DNA of 64,000 nucleotides from Vitreimonas flagellata (GCF_004634425.1 NZ_SBJL01000003.1:521980-585979), one strand, 5' to 3'; shown: positions 43,025 to 52,322, numbered from the stretch's first letter. Numbers and translations are program-made. Notes: generated by a model not told the origin, from the letters alone.

Positions 43025-45514
43025 TCAATCGGGCGCGAAGTTGAGGCGGCGAGCTTGGTTGAGCTTAATGGAAGTCTGGCCCAAGGCGCCGTGCTGGTTC
43101 TTAGCGATGGTCGCCTTATATTCCGTGTCGCCCGCTTGACTGCGCGCGACATCCAAAATGACATCCGCGTATAGGGCGACGCGCTCGAAGGCGCCCTCGT
43201 TAGATTGCGCGCCGTTCCAGGCGGCGAGGACTGGAATCGCCAAATCTTTCGCGAGCACCTTCAGTGTATGGGCGATGATCTCGAGCTCGCGAACACGGTC
43301 GGCGAAGCGATCTATTGGTACAATTTCAGAGATGTTGTCGACGATGAGAAGATCGAGGCCCGCCGTGCGCTTGAGACGCCGCGCCCGTGTAGTAATTTGC
43401 GCCAGCGTAATTGTTGGCGTTTCGTCGAAGTGAAGCGGTAGATTCTCTAGTTCGAGGGCTTTATCCGTAATCCGCCCATACGTGGAAGCGTTCAAGCGGC
43501 CCGCGCGTAAATCAGTGATGCTGATTCCGGTCGCGCTGGAGAGGATTTGCGTGGCGATGAGTTCAGCTGACGCGCGAACGGAGACATAGCCAACCACACC
43601 GCCGGAGTCGGCCAGATCGCGCCAATTGTCGCGGGTCTGGGCGTCCATACGAGCGCCGGCTACATTGAGCGCAAGATGGGCCGCGATTGCGGTTAAATCC
43701 GTCTCGCTCTCGCTGCACAGAAGCAAGAGATCCGACGCGTGCAGTCCTCCCAAGACTTCATCCACTTGGCTAAAGTGGGTGCGCAAGCAAGGATCGGGCG
43801 CTACGTCGTTACGTGCGAGCGTGGCGGTCTCTATCGATGATGTGAGCGCCCGACGAAAACCAAAAAAACCCCTATCGGAGTAGACGGGTTCGCTTATGCC
43901 GAAGAGCGATCTTTCGGTCTGCTCAATGATGTCGGTCGCGTTCATCGAGTCGGGCGGCTGTTGTGCGAGATCCAACATCTCGCGCGCCGCGTTGAGAAGC
44001 TGTCGCCGTAGTGCAAGGTCAACGATCCACTCAGCGTAGTATGCGGCGTCCGCGCTGGTTGTGGCTGCACGTTCCATCAAGCGCATCAAAAATACCGCGC
44101 CACCGGCAGCGCGCAGAGCTTCGTCGCCGGCAAACCTCTCCTTCAAGGTCACCCCATCCGCGAGCATTCCAGAAGCGATCATGGTCCCGCATTCCTCGAA
44201 AATGCGTCCATGTAATGGCAGGAAAAAGTGCTGTGCGTGCAGCCGTGACGTGATGCGATTGAGGATTTCGTTGTCGAAGAGAAGCGCGCCCAAAAGGGCT
44301 TCCTCTGCACCGAGGTCATGGGGCGGCGCCTCAATTACCGTATTGTCGTTGGCGTTGTTGGCGCGCTTCACCAGCTCCATGGCGTCGCGGCGGAGCAAAT
44401 CGGCGGAGGAGGCCAAGGCAAGGTCTGCGTCGGAGGGGGGCACGCCTTGAGCGGCGGCCGAATTGCTATAAGCGCGCTCCTCGCGGCGAAAGCCGTCCAC
44501 ATTCACTTGCAGCGCTGTTACATCAACATGCTCTAGATCCAAATGCAGGCGCGCTTGTTCAAGCAACGGTTTGGCCTGATCGGAGAGCTGGCGCGTTAGA
44601 GAGGTGTTGCTCGCATAGACTTCATCCAAGGCGGCGCCCGCGTCATCCACGCTGGCGCGTGTCTTGGACACCATATCGGCGTGGATTTTCGAATCGAGCA
44701 ATTGCCGCGGCGCAAGCGAGTCCAGGGCAGGCGCTGGCTGCTCCTCGCTCGCCCACGTTTGCACAGCCTCGATCGCTTGGACGAGTTCGCCCAATTCGTG
44801 TCCTAGTGCATGGATTGATGGGAGGATCTTCACGCGCGCGGGCGCTAACCGCCTACGCCACCCCTCAAGATCCACTGCAATCTGAAGCGGATCTGCGCCC
44901 GCGAGCGCAAGACGACATCCGGTGAGGCACGAGATGATCTCAAGACCCTCAACGGGGCCAAATGTGGCGTTCTCCATGCCCTTGAGCTTGGCGGCCAGGG
45001 CGATAGTGAGGCGCCTGGCTTCGGTAAGGGCGAGAGAAAAAGTGCGAGCAACACTCGGGCGCTGCTGCAGGCTAGCGTCCAATGTTTTGAACAAACCATC
45101 GAGCACAGCCTCGAACCACGCGTTCTCGCCAAGCTCATCGGCGGGTTTGTGTGGCAGGCGATGCAGCGTTTTCGTTTTAATATTCTCGTAGATTTGCGAA
45201 TGCACGTTGGCGTGTCGCAACGGGATGAGACGGGCGCCCTCCGCAGCCCGATCGATCGCCACCATGAGTTCGCTGCCCCACATGTAACGGGCATTGAGCG
45301 ACGCGGTCGTCACTAAGAACAATATGATGTCGGCTTCGTGCAGCTTGTTCTGGACCACTTCGTCCCAGTGGTCGCCGCCCTCCAGTCGCTCGTCGAACCA
45401 GAATTCGACATCTAGGCCAGATCGCGCCCGGCGCTCTGCGAAGCGACGCGCGAGTTCTGCAGCCAACACTCTGTTGGGCTTGTGATAGGAGAGAAAAACC
45501 AGGCGATCTGGCAT
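43025..45514 (-). CDS. TIR protein fused to a full-length DnaB-like pseudohelicase
   Basis: The 829-residue protein starts with a TIR domain (residues 3-125, 'RLVFLSYHKPNRVLAAELAR', candidate Glu82 in 'MWGSEL'), then the shared helical module (about 130-385). A DnaB N-terminal domain follows at about 392-500 ('GAEEALLGALLFDNEILNRI', 'HFFLPLHGRIFEECGTMIAS'), then a DnaB C-terminal fold at about 560-829 ('VDEVLGGLHASDLLLLC', 'TRARRLKRTAGLDLLIVDNI'). The Walker A region reads 'SESETDLTA', with no GK(S/T), and the region equivalent to the DnaB SQLSR sensor loop is lost. The overall replicative-helicase scaffold is kept without its ATPase. It is convergent with the second TIR gene across 42 bases. 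Confidence 0.9.
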   Translation of the reverse strand: MPDRLVFLSYHKPNRVLAAELARRFAERRARSGLDVEFWFDERLEGGDHWDEVVQNKLHEADIILFLVTTASLNARYMWGSELMVAIDRAAEGARLIPLRHANVHSQIYENIKTKTLHRLPHKPADELGENAWFEAVLDGLFKTLDASLQQRPSVARTFSLALTEARRLTIALAAKLKGMENATFGPVEGLEIISCLTGCRLALAGADPLQIAVDLEGWRRRLAPARVKILPSIHALGHELGELVQAIEAVQTWASEEQPAPALDSLAPRQLLDSKIHADMVSKTRASVDDAGAALDEVYASNTSLTRQLSDQAKPLLEQARLHLDLEHVDVTALQVNVDGFRREERAYSNSAAAQGVPPSDADLALASSADLLRRDAMELVKRANNANDNTVIEAPPHDLGAEEALLGALLFDNEILNRITSRLHAQHFFLPLHGRIFEECGTMIASGMLADGVTLKERFAGDEALRAAGGAVFLMRLMERAATTSADAAYYAEWIVDLALRRQLLNAAREMLDLAQQPPDSMNATDIIEQTERSLFGISEPVYSDRGFFGFRRALTSSIETATLARNDVAPDPCLRTHFSQVDEVLGGLHASDLLLLCSESETDLTAIAAHLALNVAGARMDAQTRDNWRDLADSGGVVGYVSVRASAELIATQILSSATGISITDLRAGRLNASTYGRITDKALELENLPLHFDETPTITLAQITTRARRLKRTAGLDLLIVDNISEIVPIDRFADRVRELEIIAHTLKVLAKDLAIPVLAAWNGAQSNEGAFERVALYADVILDVARSQAGDTEYKATIAKNQHGALGQTSIKLNQARRLNFAPD

Positions 45515-45646
45515 GTCTAATCGTCAAACGCCCCGGTCGACCGCCGCTTGGATTTGATTTGGGCGCCAATGCGCTAATCCGAGCGTCAATTAAAACGAGC
45601 ATAAGCAGAAGGCGTCAGAGCCGCAACTTAGCATTGATCGGCCATG

Positions 45647-45976
45647 CTATTCTACCGATCCGCTTGGGTTTAGTTTGCGGAGATCTTCGACGAATTTTTC
45701 CAGAGCGGATTTGGAGCCATAATCCTTGACCCAGAGTGGGGTGAGGGCCGCGCGCATGCCGCGCTTGCCACACCATTTGCAGCGCAATCTGCGCGCCGCC
45801 TCGGCGATCACGCCCCGCTCTCCCCACGCGCGCAACACTGCGTCTCGACTTGTCGCCGTCGCGCGGGTGCAATGCTCACATATGAAGACGATCCCGCGCA
45901 TCGGCGGGATTTGTCCAAACCGCTTTGGCGCCGGTTCTGGCGTCCAAGTCTTCACGCCCAATGGTCGCTTCCCCAA
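45647..45976 (-). CDS. small Zn-ribbon protein, unknown function
   Basis: The protein is about 109 residues with two CxxC pairs ('FICEHC' and 'LRCKWCGKRG') separated by about 30 residues, consistent with a zinc ribbon. The frame opens with TTG at 45976; an internal ATG at 45901 is an alternative start just before the first CxxC. I do not recognise the family. It lies between the PIN-like gene and the third TIR gene on the same strand. Confidence 0.55.
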   Translation of the reverse strand: MGKRPLGVKTWTPEPAPKRFGQIPPMRGIVFICEHCTRATATSRDAVLRAWGERGVIAEAARRLRCKWCGKRGMRAALTPLWVKDYGSKSALEKFVEDLRKLNPSGSVE

Positions 45977-46095
45977 AGCGACCCCATGCCGACGCTAGCA
46001 TTGCCCACCGCGCGCAAGCGCTTCAATGCCGGTAAGGCGTCGTAATTGTGGGAATGTGTCGTTCAGGCCCGCCGTGCGGCGTCGAGTGGCGGGCT

Positions 46096-48393
46096 TCAAG
46101 GATCAAGCCCAGATGCGCGAAGCAAATATTCTACCGCCAAACGGTCGGTCGCTACGGAAGGAAGTTTGCTGTCTGGGGGACGACGCAGCTCCGCGAGATG
46201 CCCCCTGAAGAGCATGAGGCGATCGTCGTCGTCCTCGATCAGGAAGAGCGCCAGATCGCGAAGCGCCAAGATGAGAAGCGGCAGATTGCCATTGGCGACG
46301 CGCGAAAGATGCGCCGTCAGGGCGACATAGGCATTCTCTATCTGCTCGTGACTGATGGGCCGCCCGTCGGCCTCGACTGCGCACAAAAGCCAGCGCGCGA
46401 TGAAGAGATTGAAGCTCAACTGACGCTCAACTTGCGTGCGGAGAAAGACATTTGGGTGTTGTCTTGCGCCCACTAATTCGCGCTCAAGGACGCCAACAAG
46501 CTTTTTGAGGTCGCCTACCTCATTCTCTTTCTTATGCTCGAGAAAGAATCGGGCTCGGTCCAAATGCGGAGGACGGATCGAAATGGCCCAAGGCGCGCCA
46601 AAGGTGTGCGCGTAGATCCACTGGGTCATTTGAACCGAGATCATCTCGGAGCGCGCGCGTAGTGCGTGATCAGCCAAGGCGTGCCGTGTTGCGCCCGATA
46701 GCGCCTTCTTGCATGCTGTCAGCGCCTCGTCCAAATCGGCCATACGCCGAAGCGCGAGTCGGCACGAAACGCTGACCAAGTATTCTGACTCAAGCTTGTC
46801 GACTAAGGAAGTTCGGCCCTCCGCGTCGACGCAGAGGCGTCGGCCGCGGCGCGCAAAAAAAACGGCCGCCATCCACGCATCGCGCTCCAGGCACTCAATC
46901 GCGGCGCGCCTGTAATCTTCGAAAGCGCCTTTGAAGTCCCAGGCCAACTCAATCTGCCGCTCTTCCTCGCGAAACAGTATGATCGAAGATCTTTGGTGGA
47001 CAGCGTGGCGCGTACTGTTGGCCTCGCGCACTGTGTGAAGCGCGAAGGCCGCGTGATCGTGCGCGGCCTGGTCTGTCACGGACTCGACGTCGCGGAGCAG
47101 GTTCTGCAAATTCCTCGGCTGCTTCAGCCAAGAGGTTAGGTCCCGCACGATCTCGGGAATGTCTGCGATGTTCGCTTTCATGGCCACCGAGGCCAAGGTG
47201 GCTTCGCGCCATTGAGATGTCAGCGCTTCGATATTGGCTTGGTTCTCCGGCGTGCGCGACACCATCAGCATTTCGGTGCTACGCACGTTATCGAGGAAGG
47301 CGCCCTCCTCGTGATATTCCTCCACGACCTGATTGTTGGCGCCACTGTCATACGTCAACACCCGCAGGGCGCTCAGCACACCCAGCGCCGCGGCGCCCAG
47401 ATTCTCGAAGCTTTGCCTCGCGGTGGCCCCGGGGGAGGGGCCGGCGCGCTCGGCGCCGCGCAAGTCGCGAATATTAAGCACTGGAGCGTACTGCGCCGGT
47501 TCGCGCAGCAAATACCAATCGTCGGCGTCGCCGGTCTGTCCGAGCGGGCTGGAAAAATACTGGCTGCGATAGACGCTATGCATCGCCGCATCTCGTGTCA
47601 GCAGCACGCATCGTCTCTGCGATCCTTCCACGCGCCATTTTTCGTTGAGAGCCGTCAATTTCGCCAAACTGACGCCATCGCGTTTGGCGTTGGTGTCGCT
47701 CTTTGTGCGCGTTTCGGCGATGGCTCGATATAACGTGGTCGCGAGATCTTCGTCGTAGTCGAGCGCTGCACCGGTCACGACATTCTCTGTCATGATACGA
47801 CCAGAGCGAACGATCTTGGTTAGACGGTGGAGCACGCTCGTGTCGCGCATGAGCCCCAGGAGGGCCTTGTCATCGATCTGCGTCAGCAATTCCTTGACGA
47901 TCTGAATGGGGCTCCCGCTCGGAGAGAAGTTTATCTCAGCGTTCTCGGATCCATAAGCGACCTGCGTTTCGCGGGTGCTCTCTTTGATTTGGCTCTGCAG
48001 ATAATTGCGGAAAGTGGTGAATTCATCGTAGTGTTCCTGCGTAACGAAGAGAAAATTGCGCGCTTGCCCCGGCAGACGACCGCTCGCAATGTAGCTCGCC
48101 GTCTCGAAGGCGCCGACAATCACGCCCGTCGCCTCTGGACCCAATTCGTTTTCAAGTTTGTAGTCGAAGAAATCGTCCAGTGTCTCAGGGCGCGCAACAC
48201 CGAACAAATTCGTAGCGTGGGCCAGATTCATGATCGTGCCGAGTTCGATGAGCACGTTCGCGTCGCAGAAATAGAATATTTCGGCCTTCTTCTTGCGGCG
48301 GCCGTCGAATTCATTTGCGCGCACCAACCGGCGCATCAGCACCGTGTGGCGCACATAGACTGAGGTATCAAGCACGCGGGATGTTTCACTCAC
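46096..48393 (-). CDS. large protein with N-terminal PIN-like nuclease domain
   Basis: From the GTG at 48393 (ribosome site GGGAGG) the product is 765 residues. The N-terminal 290 residues look PIN-like: an early 'FYFCDANVLIELG' with Asp near residue 44, and a later 'CVLLTRDAAMHSV' with Asp near residue 266, matching the first and last acidic positions of PIN nucleases. The spacing is long, so an insertion is likely. The remaining 470 residues are helical with no recognised domain. It overlaps the upstream gene by 8 bases (GTGAGTGA). I infer an RNA nuclease effector, but the middle acidic residues are not certain. Confidence 0.75.
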   Translation of the reverse strand: MSETSRVLDTSVYVRHTVLMRRLVRANEFDGRRKKKAEIFYFCDANVLIELGTIMNLAHATNLFGVARPETLDDFFDYKLENELGPEATGVIVGAFETASYIASGRLPGQARNFLFVTQEHYDEFTTFRNYLQSQIKESTRETQVAYGSENAEINFSPSGSPIQIVKELLTQIDDKALLGLMRDTSVLHRLTKIVRSGRIMTENVVTGAALDYDEDLATTLYRAIAETRTKSDTNAKRDGVSLAKLTALNEKWRVEGSQRRCVLLTRDAAMHSVYRSQYFSSPLGQTGDADDWYLLREPAQYAPVLNIRDLRGAERAGPSPGATARQSFENLGAAALGVLSALRVLTYDSGANNQVVEEYHEEGAFLDNVRSTEMLMVSRTPENQANIEALTSQWREATLASVAMKANIADIPEIVRDLTSWLKQPRNLQNLLRDVESVTDQAAHDHAAFALHTVREANSTRHAVHQRSSIILFREEERQIELAWDFKGAFEDYRRAAIECLERDAWMAAVFFARRGRRLCVDAEGRTSLVDKLESEYLVSVSCRLALRRMADLDEALTACKKALSGATRHALADHALRARSEMISVQMTQWIYAHTFGAPWAISIRPPHLDRARFFLEHKKENEVGDLKKLVGVLERELVGARQHPNVFLRTQVERQLSFNLFIARWLLCAVEADGRPISHEQIENAYVALTAHLSRVANGNLPLLILALRDLALFLIEDDDDRLMLFRGHLAELRRPPDSKLPSVATDRLAVEYLLRASGLDP

Positions 48394-49294
48394 CGTTGCC
48401 TCCCGCCGCGAGCTGCTCTTCATTCCACAATTGGAAGACGTCCTGGAGCAGGCCTCCGACAGGGACCTGAACCCAAGGGTGGGAGCGATTAATCGAGTTC
48501 ACGCGGATGAGTTGCTGCAGATCGCTGCTGTGGCGATTGGCGCGTTCGGACCTTGTGGCGCGCGATGGGTCTAACCTTATTTTGAAATAAAGCGCATGGT
48601 TGAACTCGCGGCGCAAGCTATCCGAGAAAAGAGCGCGGACATCGTCCGAGAGCGTCCCGCTATACTCGATTGCTGCGATGAACGTCTCCAAGCCAATGAG
48701 CGCTGCGAGTGCACGCGCGATCTCGGCGCGTGCCAACGGGCTTAGGCGGGCGAGTTCGCGGGCGAAGCGGTTGACGTGAAACGCCCATGTCGCAGGAGAA
48801 GTCTGGGCGCTGGCCACCAGACAGGCGGCCGTATGACGATCACGCGCCCATACCTCATGAACACGCAATTGGGCCTCGAAAGCCGCGACCGCGCTGGCGT
48901 CATTGAGTTTGGCGAGGGTGTGAAATCCCGAGGCCACGATCGTGTCGAGCTGGCCTGCTGATAAAAAGTCCAACGCGCCTGAGCGCACGACATGAACGAT
49001 CGCGTCCGCCGCGCCGATCGGACGCCAACGTCGGGTTAGCTCAAGCAGGATGGGCAATCCGCCACGCTCAGGTGTCCAATGGTTGAGAGCGAGAACGATG
49101 CCGGCGTCGCGGGCGGCGAACTCGACGCCCAATTGGGCGTTCACATACCTAGCCACGGAACGCGCGATCGATTCGCGCGGACTAAGTAGAATGGGCGAGA
49201 ACGCCGTGCGTCGGATCGCCGAGGCTTCGTCACTCGCTCGTGACGCGCCGATCAAGAGCCATTGGCCCCAAACTTGGGCGTTCCAATCCTTCAT
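48386..49294 (-). CDS. hypothetical protein of defence operon
   Basis: This 302-residue soluble protein is Ala/Leu/Arg rich and mostly helical. No family is recognised. It overlaps both neighbours (4 bases upstream, 8 bases downstream), so translation is probably coupled to the PIN-like gene. That tight arrangement suggests the three products act together. Confidence 0.75.
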   Translation of the reverse strand: MKDWNAQVWGQWLLIGASRASDEASAIRRTAFSPILLSPRESIARSVARYVNAQLGVEFAARDAGIVLALNHWTPERGGLPILLELTRRWRPIGAADAIVHVVRSGALDFLSAGQLDTIVASGFHTLAKLNDASAVAAFEAQLRVHEVWARDRHTAACLVASAQTSPATWAFHVNRFARELARLSPLARAEIARALAALIGLETFIAAIEYSGTLSDDVRALFSDSLRREFNHALYFKIRLDPSRATRSERANRHSSDLQQLIRVNSINRSHPWVQVPVGGLLQDVFQLWNEEQLAAGGNGE

Positions 49295-50202
49295 GGCAGC
49301 CCCAAGTGTCTCTTGAGATCGGCCACGACCACGTCGATCGTGCGGAAGCTCTCAAGCGCGCTTTGAAAGTGCAGATCCTCGTCGTGGACAACGCTCGCGC
49401 TGCGCGCGCAGAAGACGTCCAGGTCGGTGATGATGCCGTCTAGCGCCAGTGGAGGTGCGACCGCTTCCATGACGCCGTCCGTGATCGCCGGCGGCAAGCT
49501 GGTGAGATCGGCCGTGGCGCCAAAGTGCGGAGGCCGTGTCGCGTCCAGATGACCCACCTTCAGGCGCGAATGTTCTGGACCGTCGAGCGCGGTGGGGCGT
49601 CGCGCGCTTGTGGTCAATTGCGCGCATCGAGCAGGCGTGCTCACCAAAATGAAATGACCGCTGCGCCGATCGGCGGGGAAACCAAGCAAGGCCAATAGAT
49701 CCTCGCCAGTGCGCTTGGTGTGGCTTGCGTCCAAGATCTCGCTGTAATGGGTAAACCACCACATGCCGTGATGATGGCCCAAGATGGCGCCCGCGCGCAG
49801 GCGCGGGCTGGGCAGGTCGGCATCCTCGTCCATGGGAATCGCGCCATCGAGATCATCGATGAGGGAGGCGGGCTGTTGCAGCGCGCCCGACAAGTGCATG
49901 GCGTGAGCGAAGCCGTCGTTCTCCCGCGCGCCCACTTGATAGCAATCGGGACCACAGCACGATCCCGCGTACGCAGCGATGCGAGCCGCAGCCGCTTGCG
50001 CCAATTGCGCCTTGCTCCAACTCGGCTCGTCGATCGCAAGCGCGGAGGCGAGCGCATCCAATATGTTCTGTCGCAGGCCAGGCGCCGAGGCGGCGAAATG
50101 CGAATCCAATGACCAATGCAGATTGCGCAACAACACGCTCCCGTGGGGATCGGCCTTGAGCAGGTCGAGGTTGCGTTGCGCGATCACGGGGTCAAGGCTC
50201 AT
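49291..50202 (-). CDS. hypothetical protein of defence operon
   Basis: The 303-residue protein contains a Cys/Gly/Asp patch ('AGSCCGPDCYQVG') and a His-rich segment ('AGAILGHHHGMWWFTHYSEI') that could bind metal. I recognise no family. The ATG at 50202 is preceded by GGGGTGG; a GTG nine bases further upstream is possible. It follows the macro-domain gene by 34 bases and overlaps the next gene by 4. Confidence 0.75.
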   Translation of the reverse strand: MSLDPVIAQRNLDLLKADPHGSVLLRNLHWSLDSHFAASAPGLRQNILDALASALAIDEPSWSKAQLAQAAAARIAAYAGSCCGPDCYQVGARENDGFAHAMHLSGALQQPASLIDDLDGAIPMDEDADLPSPRLRAGAILGHHHGMWWFTHYSEILDASHTKRTGEDLLALLGFPADRRSGHFILVSTPARCAQLTTSARRPTALDGPEHSRLKVGHLDATRPPHFGATADLTSLPPAITDGVMEAVAPPLALDGIITDLDVFCARSASVVHDEDLHFQSALESFRTIDVVVADLKRHLGLP

Positions 50203-50236
50203 GCGGTCCACCCCGCTTCAGGAAAGCGAAGGGGCG

Positions 50237-51526
50237 TCATGGCGCGCGCCCAGGAAGTGAACTCTTCGGCGTCGCTCGAACGCGTCCGCTCTTTTCCAGG
50301 CTGGCGAAGATACGGCGCATGAGATCCACGTCCGATTGGGAATAGGCGCAGAACACAACCAAATCGATGTCGTTCGGCGCGACCAGCGGGCCGAAATCCT
50401 CAAGTGCGTCGATGGCCGAACTGACCAACAAGCCCGCGATCTGGGTTGGCTCTCGGCGCGCTTGCCCTGCACCCAGGAGCGGGATCGCCACCGAACGCCC
50501 GGGCGGGTGCGTTTGGCCGTTCATCGTGAGATCGCGCGCCTTCAGCAATATCTTGGCGACGCACTCTGACAAACGTGGGTCGGAAATGCTTTCAAAACCG
50601 CGCCCGTGCACGCCCCGGACGGAGGCCGCATGCAGCAGCGCCTTCACGCCATGGGTGGACTGAAGGCGGCCGCTCGTCGTCACCAAGACATCGCCTTCGT
50701 CGATATGATGCCTATTGCCCATCTCAGCCTTGAGCGCGATCGCGATCGTGTCTTCAAAGGTGGGGCTTAGCGGATCTGGGTCGGCCGCGCCGTGATAGCG
50801 CACGGTCGATGACACCGAACGCTCCACCGTGCGCGCCATCAGCATTTGGGTGTTCTCGGAATTGACCCAATAATCGATCGCTTCGCCGCCTTTCAGATTG
50901 CAGATGTCTCCAGAGCGAAAGCCAATGAAGCGCCCTGGCGCATTCACCAATTCGAACGTGCGATCCTGGCGTCCCGCCGCGGGGCTCACCACGCGCTCCA
51001 CCCGCAAGCCCTTGACGTGGTAGTGAACCGGGCTGTCGATGGTGGATTGATTGGCCGCGTCGAGGATGCGCCCCTTCAGCGTGTCCACGGCGTCCGTCAC
51101 CGTCTTCTTCGCGAGCGTGACGTCAAGGATTGGAATGTCTTTGACATCGAAAGGCGCGGCAAGCGGCGTGAGTGTTGGTCTTAAGAGTCCGTTGCGCTCA
51201 ACGGCAAGATCGCCGCCGACAAGTCGCACCAACACGGTTCCAAATTGGCTGAGGCCGTGTCGCACGCCCAATTCATAAAACACATTTGCGTTTGGATAGG
51301 TGATGTCGGCCACGACCACATCGGCCTTGAAGATCTGATTGAGAAAATCACCCGTGATCGAGCCCGGCGCCTCGCGCGTGTCAGCGCGCTCGACGTCGAA
51401 GTCGGCGCCAATCGCGGCGGGCTCAATCAGCTTCTTGAACACCACGTCGAAGTTGACGCGCGCGCGTCCGACCGGCTTGACGCCGAATGGCATGACCACA
51501 AAGCACAGGCCCTTTTTGCGCGCCAC
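50237..51526 (-). CDS. deoxyribosyltransferase/TIR-like domain fused to a macro domain
   Basis: The 429-residue protein begins 'GLCFVVMPFGVKPVGRARVN' and has 'QIFKADVVVADITYPNANVF' followed by 'YELGVRHGLSQFG'. This is the pattern of the nucleoside 2-deoxyribosyltransferase-like/TIR-like family (residues 1-150). From about residue 190 it matches a macro domain, the ADP-ribose-binding fold: 'GEAIDYWVNSENTQMLMART', 'DEGDVLVTTSGRLQSTHGVK', 'HAASVRGVHG', 'VAIPLLGAGQARREPTQIAG'. The start is GTG at 51526. It sits 27 bases after the Nudix gene. I infer a role in making, binding or removing NAD-derived nucleotides. Confidence 0.85.
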   Translation of the reverse strand: MARKKGLCFVVMPFGVKPVGRARVNFDVVFKKLIEPAAIGADFDVERADTREAPGSITGDFLNQIFKADVVVADITYPNANVFYELGVRHGLSQFGTVLVRLVGGDLAVERNGLLRPTLTPLAAPFDVKDIPILDVTLAKKTVTDAVDTLKGRILDAANQSTIDSPVHYHVKGLRVERVVSPAAGRQDRTFELVNAPGRFIGFRSGDICNLKGGEAIDYWVNSENTQMLMARTVERSVSSTVRYHGAADPDPLSPTFEDTIAIALKAEMGNRHHIDEGDVLVTTSGRLQSTHGVKALLHAASVRGVHGRGFESISDPRLSECVAKILLKARDLTMNGQTHPPGRSVAIPLLGAGQARREPTQIAGLLVSSAIDALEDFGPLVAPNDIDLVVFCAYSQSDVDLMRRIFASLEKSGRVRATPKSSLPGRAP

Positions 51527-51553
51527 GCCGGGTCCCCCAACCTTGCTTGCACT

Positions 51554-52165
51554 TTATAGTTGCAACCGAACGCGGTGTTTGTCCAGCCAAAGCGCGCCGA
51601 TCAGGGTTTTCGCGTCGGCGAGGCGCCCGCCCTGGGCATCGGCGATGAAGTCCTCCACGCTCCGCTCGACAAGGCGGATGTCTTCTTCTGCGTCGCGCAA
51701 TCGCTTTGACACCGCCTCGTCAGGCGACACACCAACAAGGGCTGCGTAATAGAGGTAGATGCGCTCTGAGCTGGCGCCTGGTGAAACGTAAAAAGTCGCA
51801 ATGTGTTCAAGCGCATCTGGGCGTGCGCCGATCTCTTCTTCAGTCTCGCGCCGGGCTGCGTCTTGAGGCGTCTCCAAGGCGTCGATGACGCCTGCGGGCA
51901 GTTCGGTCATCACGCCTGATCCGCCAGCCAGCGTTGGATAGCGAAATTGCTCTACGAGCCAGACGATTTTCCGCGTGGGGTCGACCGCTAACACAGCGAC
52001 GCTGTCGCCGCGTTCAAGACTCATGCGTGTGATGGTGCGAAGCGAGCCCTCAAAGTCGGGATATGTAACGACCGCTTCGTCGACATTGAGAAAACCTTCG
52101 AGCTTGCGCGTGATGCTGCGCACCACCGGGACAAGCTCCGACTTTTGATCGCGATCTTGCGCCAC
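51554..52165 (-). CDS. Nudix hydrolase, ADP-ribose pyrophosphatase type
   Basis: The 203-residue protein contains a full Nudix box (about residues 88-110): 'GVIDALETPQDAARRETEEE' then IG, fitting GX5EX7REUXEEXGU. Flanking sequence ('FLNVDEAVVTYPDFEG', 'QFRYPTLAGGSGVMTELPAG') is of the ADP-ribose/sugar-nucleotide pyrophosphatase group. I chose GTG 52165 because AGGAG lies 8 bases upstream; the open frame extends further without such a site. As the first gene of the minus-strand operon, it could clear ADP-ribose formed by the neighbouring TIR proteins (inference). Confidence 0.88.
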   Translation of the reverse strand: MAQDRDQKSELVPVVRSITRKLEGFLNVDEAVVTYPDFEGSLRTITRMSLERGDSVAVLAVDPTRKIVWLVEQFRYPTLAGGSGVMTELPAGVIDALETPQDAARRETEEEIGARPDALEHIATFYVSPGASSERIYLYYAALVGVSPDEAVSKRLRDAEEDIRLVERSVEDFIADAQGGRLADAKTLIGALWLDKHRVRLQL

Positions 52166-52322
52166 GAAGATAACTCCTAATTCGCACCCATGGCCGCCAC
52201 GCATGAAGGCCCGAGTGGCGCCCAGTCCCTGCGACGTTGAGCATGGCACGAGACGCAGCGCTCTCAAAACGTAGGATGACGGCGCAAATGGAAACCCAAC
52301 GGCATCCACGGCGCGCGCTGAA

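Noticed and set aside
36783..45514. CBASS system, suggested by the patatin gene
   Set aside because: No CD-NTase, Cap2 or Cap3 homologue is visible anywhere nearby.
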